Origin: an uncultured Bacteroidales bacterium
GTDB taxonomy: Bacteria > Bacteroidota > Bacteroidia > Bacteroidales > UBA932
NCBI GenBank assembly: GCA_947305045.1
Contig: CAMZCW010000021.1
Coordinates: forward strand, 1-20,148
Length of the DNA stretch: 20,148 nucleotides
Direction of reading: 5' to 3'
Positions 16,020 through 20,148 of the stretch are shown here, piece after piece (position 1 is the first letter of the stretch; every line of letters begins with the position of its first letter). The position numbers were made by a program, and so were the translations under genes. Below the pieces are notes generated by a model. It was not told the origin of the DNA and did not search any database. It worked only from the letters and a program-made list of their open reading frames with translations.

Positions 16020-16994
16020 CTACAAATTGGCTTTATACCATTCAATAGCCTCTGCCAGACCTTTCGCAAAGTCATATTGCGGGTCATACCCCAGCATCTG
16101 TCTGGCCTTGCTGATGTCTGCGTTGCTGTGCTTGATATCACCCGCGCGCTCAGGGCCGAAGATGGGCTTGATGTCTTTCCCCAATGCCTTGGTCAAGTCA
16201 TAATAAATATCGACCAGATACTCACGCCCGCCGTAAGCGATATTAAAAGCCTCTCCGCCGGCCTCCTCCGGAGCCAGGCATGCCTTGAGGTTGGCTTCAA
16301 TCACATTCTCCACATAAGTAAAGTCACGGCTTTGCTCGCCATCGCCATGGATGGTGGGACGCTCGTTGTTAAGGAGCTGTCTGATGAATTTGGGAATGAC
16401 GGCGGCGTAGGCCCCGTTGGGGTCTTGTCTTCTGCCAAACACATTGAAATAACGGAGGCCGATGGTTTTGAGTCCGTAATGACGACGGTATTGTTTGGCC
16501 CACTCTTCATCCGCCCGTTTGGTAAGCGCATAGGGACTAAGCAGGTTCCCTTCTATGCCCTCCCTCTTGGGCAATCGGGCTTCATCGCCATAAACAGAGC
16601 TGGAAGAAGCATAGACAAAGGTTTTCACTTTGTTCTGCCGCGCAGCTTCCATCATATTCACGGTTCCCTGTATATTGTTTGCGCAGTAGAACAGCGGCAT
16701 CTCTATGCTACGGGGAACACTGCCCCAGGCGGCCTCGTTCAGCACGTAATCCACCCCCTCGCAAGCCTTCATACAGGTGGCAAAGTCCTTGATATCACCC
16801 TTGATAAATTCGTAGTCCGGATTCTCCTTGAACAGATCCACATTCGCCTGCTTTCCTGTACTCAAATCATCCAGACAACGGACACGAAAGCCCATTTTCA
16901 GAATTGCTTCGCATAGATTGGAGCCAATGAAACCGGCCCCTCCTGTTACCAAGAACAAGGTTTCCGGGGGAAACTGTAGCTCTTTGTAGGTCAT
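16020..16994 (-). CDS. UDP-HexNAc C4-epimerase, extended SDR family (TviC/WbpP-like)
   Basis: A 324-residue extended SDR. The NAD loop VTGGAGFIGSNLCEAIL is at 16-32, DDLSTGK at 42-48 and GDIKD at 66-70. The substrate loop NEAAWGSVPRSIEMP at 86-100 is the form seen in TviC/WbpP epimerases (there typically QAALGSVPRS). SSSSVYG (130-136) and YALTK (Tyr155, Lys159) complete the catalytic site. RYFNVFGRRQDP near 177-188 is the conserved segment after it. WbpP/TviC enzymes interconvert UDP-GlcNAc and UDP-GalNAc, or their uronic acids. The Trp in AAWGS instead of Leu is a small departure. It is the first gene of the main polysaccharide operon, after a 137-base gap holding a promoter and a leader terminator. 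The next gene, 31 bases on, is the TviB-like dehydrogenase. Confidence 0.9.
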   Translation of the reverse strand: MTYKELQFPPETLFLVTGGAGFIGSNLCEAILKMGFRVRCLDDLSTGKQANVDLFKENPDYEFIKGDIKDFATCMKACEGVDYVLNEAAWGSVPRSIEMPLFYCANNIQGTVNMMEAARQNKVKTFVYASSSSVYGDEARLPKREGIEGNLLSPYALTKRADEEWAKQYRRHYGLKTIGLRYFNVFGRRQDPNGAYAAVIPKFIRQLLNNERPTIHGDGEQSRDFTYVENVIEANLKACLAPEEAGGEAFNIAYGGREYLVDIYYDLTKALGKDIKPIFGPERAGDIKHSNADISKARQMLGYDPQYDFAKGLAEAIEWYKANL

Positions 16995-17032
16995 TTTGAT
17001 ATGGTGTTACTACCTTTGTTCCTAAACATGCA

Positions 17033-17063
17033 CAAAAACAAACCCCGTAACTTAGTTACGAGG
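17033..17063 (-). terminator. Intrinsic terminator, possibly an attenuator, in the operon leader
   Basis: Reading the minus strand, CCTCGTAAC (17063-17055), loop TAA (17054-17052) and GTTACGGGG (17051-17043) form a 9-base-pair stem with one G-U pair. It is followed directly by TTTGTTTTTG (17042-17033). This is a rho-independent terminator by layout and is directional, since no T-run follows on the plus strand. It lies downstream of the predicted promoter at 17091-17122 and upstream of the epimerase ATG, so it could either end the upstream nucleotidyltransferase transcript or attenuate the operon. Confidence 0.7.
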
Positions 17064-17090
17064 GCGCCCGGCAACTACCTGAACGCCGGA

Positions 17091-17122
17091 CAAAATTACT
17101 ACTTTTTTTCCGATAATACAAC
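17091..17122 (-). promoter_or_regulatory. Probable promoter of the main polysaccharide operon
   Basis: On the minus strand GTTG (17119-17122) is followed after 20 bases by TAATTTTG (17091-17098), matching the Bacteroidetes -33 (TTG core) and -7 TAnnTTTG boxes. Transcription would start near 17084, giving a leader of about 90 bases before ATG 16994. That leader contains the hairpin and U-tract at 17033-17063. Confidence 0.62.
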
Positions 17123-17131
17123 TGAGCCCGG

Positions 17132-18247
17132 TCAGATAGAACTGGGCTTCAGCAGATGGTTCCAGACACCCCGCCAAAACGCAGCCGTACGGGTCTCATC
17201 GGCAAAACAGAGCGTTTGCTTCCATTCGTTGGACTTCCAGCGCCGATACTTATAAATGGCCCGCCCGAATAGATTCTCGGGAATATCCTTTTTACTCCGC
17301 TTTGCCAATATGTCCTCCAAAACACGCTCCTTCAAAGGAGCCTCTGTCCCGGACAAGGGGAAAAGTGCCGCCTCAAAGCCCAAATCCTCCACACAAATGG
17401 CATTGATGCAGTTGAAAAAGTCCTTCAAATAGAACTGCTCCAGCGTGGCTATCAGCCACTTCCAATCTATTTCACCGGCATGATTCTTTACAAAGAAAGC
17501 CCAGTCGATAACCTGCCTAAGAGGGCTTCCGACCGAAGCAAAATGATATGCCATGTGCAAAAGCAGGAACAACGCATTCAGGTTGGGACAGGGTAAATAC
17601 ACTTTTTCCCCGCACACATCGACAGAATAAGCATCGTCCCGGCCTAATTCCTTGAAAATGGCTTCCATGGCTGCGCCGTGCCCATGAGCATGCACATTCA
17701 CAAAATCATAGTGATTCTCAACGGTAAAACCTTCCCATTCAAACACCGTATGGTGGTGATGGGAGTTGTCAACCTTCGACTTCGGCGCATGCTCTTTGAA
17801 CCAGGCGCTCAGCTCTTTATCCGCCTCCTTCTGGCGGCCGAAGAGCCAGATGTCAATGTCTCCACAGGGCCGATGCTCCGGGACGGGCCAGTCCAGCGAG
17901 CAGGCGTAGCCTTTCAGGATCATCATCTTATATCCATGCCGATTGTACCATGCCGCCAAACTGCTTATCGCCTTTTCATACTGCCGATAGCGTTCCTGAT
18001 AGGTTTGCAGGACCTCCCCCAGCCACCGGAAGCGCAGTTCCCGGGGAAGGGGGCGCGTCAGTTCCGTATGATTCAAGGCATTGAGGACCACGGCAGAAAG
18101 CCCCTGCCGTTTGGACAGGGCTTTCATGGCTTTCCAGTTTACATCCTCAGGAATGGCCAATGTATCTGTGGCAGCCGTTCCTATACCGGAACGGACCAGA
18201 CACAGGAAAAAATCCCGGGCAGACGGTTTCAGAAACTCTACAGGCAT
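17132..18247 (-). CDS. Nucleotidyltransferase-like protein, PF14907 type (paralogue 2)
   Basis: A 371-residue soluble protein clearly paralogous to the one at 6208-7308. Shared blocks are FxLCLVRSGIG near the N-terminus, MILKGYACSLDWP at 109-121, CGDIDIWLFGRQKEAD at 128-143 (metal-binding core G129-D130-x-D132), SHHHHTVFE at 162-170, GFTVENHYDFVN at 173-184, NAICVEDLGF and the C-terminus LLKPSSI. Identity is high along the whole length, with most differences in the surface helices. The activity of this family is not established; transfer of a nucleotidyl group to a sugar phosphate or to a protein are both possible. It has its own -7 box 23 bases upstream and its stop codon lies in the loop of an imperfect hairpin. 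It sits directly before the polysaccharide operon on the same strand. Confidence 0.85.
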   Translation of the reverse strand: MPVEFLKPSARDFFLCLVRSGIGTAATDTLAIPEDVNWKAMKALSKRQGLSAVVLNALNHTELTRPLPRELRFRWLGEVLQTYQERYRQYEKAISSLAAWYNRHGYKMMILKGYACSLDWPVPEHRPCGDIDIWLFGRQKEADKELSAWFKEHAPKSKVDNSHHHHTVFEWEGFTVENHYDFVNVHAHGHGAAMEAIFKELGRDDAYSVDVCGEKVYLPCPNLNALFLLLHMAYHFASVGSPLRQVIDWAFFVKNHAGEIDWKWLIATLEQFYLKDFFNCINAICVEDLGFEAALFPLSGTEAPLKERVLEDILAKRSKKDIPENLFGRAIYKYRRWKSNEWKQTLCFADETRTAAFWRGVWNHLLKPSSI

Positions 18248-18269
18248 GTGTGTCGGACTTTTGTGGGGA

Positions 18270-18277
18270 CAAAGGTA
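18270..18277 (-). promoter_or_regulatory. Probable promoter (-7 box) for the upstream nucleotidyltransferase
   Basis: The minus strand reads TACCTTTG at 18270-18277, matching TAnnTTTG, in the 48-base gap between the WbuC stop and the ATG at 18247. The predicted start near 18263 leaves a leader of about 16 bases. No convincing -33 box is seen at 19 to 21 bases. Confidence 0.5.
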
Positions 18278-18295
18278 CGCATTTTTCGGGAAATG

Positions 18296-18691
18296 CTATG
18301 CGTTCAGCACATCCTCCGGCCCGGCAGGTTCGTACGCGCCGTCCTTGCATTCCAAAATAACCGTGCCGCTCTCCAGTGCACGCACCGTATGCCATTGGCC
18401 CACAGGGATATTCAGCGCTACAACGGAGCCGCCCGGAGCCAGCTCGACAGTCTCCACCAACTCCCCTGCCTCGGAATAAAACTCTTCCACCAGCCTTCCC
18501 CGGAGGCACACCACCGTCTCCGAGGACTTCCGGTGCCGATGGATGGGCAGCGGGCTTCCCGGCTCAATGGCGTTCAGCATCCGCTGACTCCCATCCGCCG
18601 CCGAATTTCTCAGGTCATAATTCATCCGCAGGCGCGGCGAGGCTTTCGCCTGAGCGGTTAAATCGTCAAGTAAAGTTTGTGTAATGTTCAT
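18296..18691 (-). CDS. wbuC: WbuC-family cupin-fold metalloprotein
   Basis: A 131-residue small cupin. The sequence has the WbuC layout: an N-terminal helix, RMLNAIEPGSPLPIHRHRKSSET at 37-59, VCLRGRLVEEFY at 61-72, and the second cupin motif PVGQWHTVRALESGTVILECKDGAY at 96-120. Probable metal ligands are His51, His53, Glu58 and His101. WbuC proteins are found in O-antigen and capsule loci, and a sugar-nucleotide isomerase or tailoring role is often assumed but not demonstrated as far as I know. It has its own promoter inside the end of the DUF3667-like gene and is 48 bases from the nucleotidyltransferase. Position just before the polysaccharide operon supports a role in the same pathway. Confidence 0.9.
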   Translation of the reverse strand: MNITQTLLDDLTAQAKASPRLRMNYDLRNSAADGSQRMLNAIEPGSPLPIHRHRKSSETVVCLRGRLVEEFYSEAGELVETVELAPGGSVVALNIPVGQWHTVRALESGTVILECKDGAYEPAGPEDVLNA

Positions 18692-18724
18692 TCATTCCAA
18701 ATTTTAAGCACGAATGCCCGTGAG

Positions 18725-18755
18725 CAAACGTATTATCCCATTAACATATCCCAAC
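18725..18755 (-). promoter_or_regulatory. Promoter for wbuC
   Basis: On the minus strand GTTG (18752-18755) is followed after 19 bases by TACGTTTG (18725-18732), fitting the -33 and -7 boxes. The -33 part lies inside the last codons of the upstream membrane-protein gene. The start near 18718 leaves about 27 bases before ATG 18691. Confidence 0.6.
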
Positions 18756-19689
18756 TGAATACCCCGCGGGCCCAGGCCACAGCAACGACAACCGCTGCCA
18801 ACAGCACCCAGAATAAAAGCCAGATGAGGCCGTAGAAAATACCCGTCCGGATGGTTCGGCCGATGCTTTTACGCCAGCTCAGCGCGAGCCATTGACGGTA
18901 ATCCACCACGAGAATGACCGAGTAAATCATGATGCCTGCCGATGTTTGCTGCCCCCAAGTGAGGAGAACGGCAAAGAGCATGAAAAAGCAGAACTGGCAG
19001 AGGACATACGCCGCTGCCGCCGCCGATGCAGACCACCGGACCCTGTACTTCCTGAGGGCCAGGCCCATGGAGAACCACAGGAGGAAAAACTGTCCGAGGA
19101 ACAGCGTAATGCCTTTGCTCCTCAGGGAGCCTTCTATGGCGGCGATGACGGCTTTGGGGCGCGAGTCTATCTCTTCCGGATGCTGGTCCAGATAAGGGAG
19201 ATTTTTTACCTGCTTGATGAGGAGGAGGAAATCCTTGAATTCCTTGGTATCCGTCGCTCTGTCGAGGGCGGTGTCGGGTTCCCGGGCCTCCTCTGAGGTG
19301 TTTTCTGCGGCTTCCTCCGGGGATTCCCCGGGGGATTCTTGTAGTTCCACCGAGATGCCTTCGTCCTCTTGCGGCTTGGGTTCCAACGGTTGCAGGGCGG
19401 TCGATATCAACGAGAAGAAGGCGTAAAAGATGATGAGGGCCGTCAGGGGCGCCAGGTAATTGTCGTGCTTACCGTTGATATAGTCCCGAATCATGTAGCC
19501 CGGGCGGAGGAGGAGATGCACGAAGGTGCGTTTGGCATCGTCATTGAGGAACGGGATGCTGTCGAAGGCGCCTTTGTAAAAGGCCCCTCCCTCCCCTTGC
19601 CTGACGGCACGCTCCCGCTTCCAGGGATGGTACCCCAGTTTCTGCCATATCAGGAACGCCCGAAGGCGGGTTTGGAACGAGTGCTTCAT
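18733..19689 (-). CDS. DUF3667-like integral membrane protein lacking the N-terminal zinc ribbon
   Basis: A 318-residue protein. Residues 60-81 read LLRPGYMIRDYINGK, then HDNYLAP, matching the core of the Bacteroidetes DUF3667 family (L-x-RPG-x-x-x-x-[D/E]Y-I-x-G-[K/R]). Hydrophobic segments follow at about 81-100, 194-212, 221-245, 251-263 and 282-306. A long acidic, proline-rich loop (about 101-150) separates the first two; it contains many Glu residues and no secondary-structure pattern. Family members usually carry a four-cysteine zinc ribbon before this core, but only 50 residues precede it here and no cysteines are among them. Function is unknown. It follows the peroxiredoxin by 51 bases and is unlikely to belong to the polysaccharide pathway. 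Confidence 0.75.
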   Translation of the reverse strand: MKHSFQTRLRAFLIWQKLGYHPWKRERAVRQGEGGAFYKGAFDSIPFLNDDAKRTFVHLLLRPGYMIRDYINGKHDNYLAPLTALIIFYAFFSLISTALQPLEPKPQEDEGISVELQESPGESPEEAAENTSEEAREPDTALDRATDTKEFKDFLLLIKQVKNLPYLDQHPEEIDSRPKAVIAAIEGSLRSKGITLFLGQFFLLWFSMGLALRKYRVRWSASAAAAAYVLCQFCFFMLFAVLLTWGQQTSAGIMIYSVILVVDYRQWLALSWRKSIGRTIRTGIFYGLIWLLFWVLLAAVVVAVAWARGVFSWDMLMG

Positions 19690-19740
19690 AGGATGGAATT
19701 ACCAGATATGGATGCGGTTTTCGGGGGCGATACCGGTTCC

Positions 19741-20148
19741 TTACGGCTCCAGGATTTGAGCGGCGGCGTTTTTGGTATCCACCTTCTCGATAATGCGTTC
19801 CAGCGTGCCGGCTTCGTTGAAGATAAATGTGCGCCGAAGGGTGCCCAGGACCGTTTTTCCGTACATCTTCTTCTCTCCCCAGGCGCCAAAGGCCTGGAGC
19901 ATTTCCGTTGAGGTGTCCGACAGGAGGCGGAACGGCAGGCCGTGCTTAGCCCGGAAGCCCGTGTGGGACTTCACGCTGTCCTTGCTCACGCCCACTACGT
20001 TGTAGCCTTGCGCCGTGAGGGCCGCATAATTGTCCCGGAAGCTGCAGGCCTCCGCCGTGCACCCCGACGTGTTGTCCTTGGGGTAAAAGTAGATGATGGT
20101 TTTCTTCCCCGTTTTGACGAGGTCCTGCGAGGTAACCGTATTCCCATC
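19741..20148 (-). CDS. bcp: Bcp/PrxQ-type peroxiredoxin (thiol peroxidase), C-terminal part cut by window edge
   Basis: The frame runs through the right window edge and ends at a stop at 19741, giving 135 codons; the N-terminus lies beyond 20148. The visible part contains IIYFYPKDNTSGCTAEACSFRDNY with the peroxidatic Cys in TSGC and a resolving Cys five residues later in EAC, the Bcp arrangement. GYNVVGVSKDSVKSHTGFRAKHGLPFRLLSD and the C-terminal TFIFNEAGTLERIIEKV strand follow. TSGC replaces the more usual TPGC. The enzyme reduces hydrogen peroxide and organic hydroperoxides using thioredoxin in the cytoplasm. An internal ATG at 19995 is not the start, because the active-site region lies upstream of it. 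The DUF3667-like gene follows after 51 bases with no clear terminator, so the two may share a transcript. Confidence 0.92.
   Translation of the reverse strand, partial: DGNTVTSQDLVKTGKKTIIYFYPKDNTSGCTAEACSFRDNYAALTAQGYNVVGVSKDSVKSHTGFRAKHGLPFRLLSDTSTEMLQAFGAWGEKKMYGKTVLGTLRRTFIFNEAGTLERIIEKVDTKNAAAQILEP

Noticed and set aside
15489..16916. A 475-codon plus-strand frame spanning the dehydrogenase and epimerase genes
   Set aside because: It crosses two well-supported minus-strand enzymes and has no domain or promoter of its own.
17112..17150. Imperfect hairpin around the stop of nucleotidyltransferase paralogue 2 as a terminator
   Set aside because: It is five pairs plus a mismatch and two more, followed on the minus strand by CAGTTGTATTATC rather than a T-run.
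17001..17255. A plus-strand frame of 84 codons and a TACCTTTG box at 17011-17018
   Set aside because: The frame overlaps the leader and the nucleotidyltransferase end, and no -33 box lies at the right distance. No family is recognised.
19741..19995. An 84-residue protein starting at an internal ATG
   Set aside because: The frame continues upstream through the peroxiredoxin active site to the window edge, so this is the C-terminal part of Bcp.
1..20148. Search for CRISPR arrays, tRNA/rRNA genes, insertion sequences, phage or toxin-antitoxin genes
   Set aside because: No direct repeat arrays, cloverleaf-like sequences, transposase motifs or terminal inverted repeats were seen. The nucleotidyltransferases lack an adjacent HEPN-type partner.

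Overview
The window looks like part of a Bacteroidales chromosome; I cannot assign a genus. Reasons: most of the promoter-like sites carry the Bacteroidetes -7 box TAnnTTTG in front of starts with no strong Shine-Dalgarno, and the genes belong to families typical of this group (Bacteroidetes-type capsule genes, a DUF3667-like membrane protein, a lipoprotein with a short lipobox leader). No rRNA, tRNA, CRISPR array, insertion sequence or attachment site is visible. There is no gene-free stretch longer than 140 bases.

The centre (about 3.1 to 17.1 kb, all on the minus strand, read right to left) is a Wzx/Wzy-type surface polysaccharide locus. In order of transcription it holds: a TviC/WbpP-like UDP-HexNAc 4-epimerase, a TviB-like UDP-HexNAc 6-dehydrogenase, two glycosyltransferases, an EpsG-type Wzy polymerase, a Wzx flippase, a secreted beta-helix protein, a PglA-like glycosyltransferase and a PF14907-type nucleotidyltransferase. 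After a probable internal promoter come a WecA/WbpL-like initiating phosphoglycosyltransferase, a fourth glycosyltransferase, a small lipoprotein and a 76-residue Trp-rich protein. Neighbouring genes overlap by ATGA or sit a few bases apart, so they are probably co-transcribed. One initiating transferase plus four glycosyltransferases suggests a repeat unit of roughly five sugars, and the TviB/TviC pair suggests that it contains N-acetylgalactosaminuronic acid or a derivative.

Left flank (1 to 3.1 kb): a plus-strand HAD phosphatase is divergent from a minus-strand WbpM/FlaA1-like 4,6-dehydratase, which is followed by the N-terminal part of an arginine deiminase/amidinotransferase-family gene running off the window. 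The dehydratase is a polysaccharide gene in its own promoter unit, so the sugar-nucleotide supply is split across two transcripts.

Right flank (17.1 to 20.1 kb): a second nucleotidyltransferase paralogous to the one inside the operon, a WbuC-family cupin, a DUF3667-like membrane protein, and the C-terminal part of a Bcp peroxiredoxin cut by the window edge. Between the nucleotidyltransferase and the epimerase lie a promoter and, in the leader downstream of it, a terminator hairpin with a U-tract. This could be an attenuator controlling the whole polysaccharide operon.

The points most worth following up are the leader terminator, the beta-helix protein carrying a tailspike-like N-terminal motif between Wzx and the glycosyltransferase, and the pair of closely related nucleotidyltransferases.
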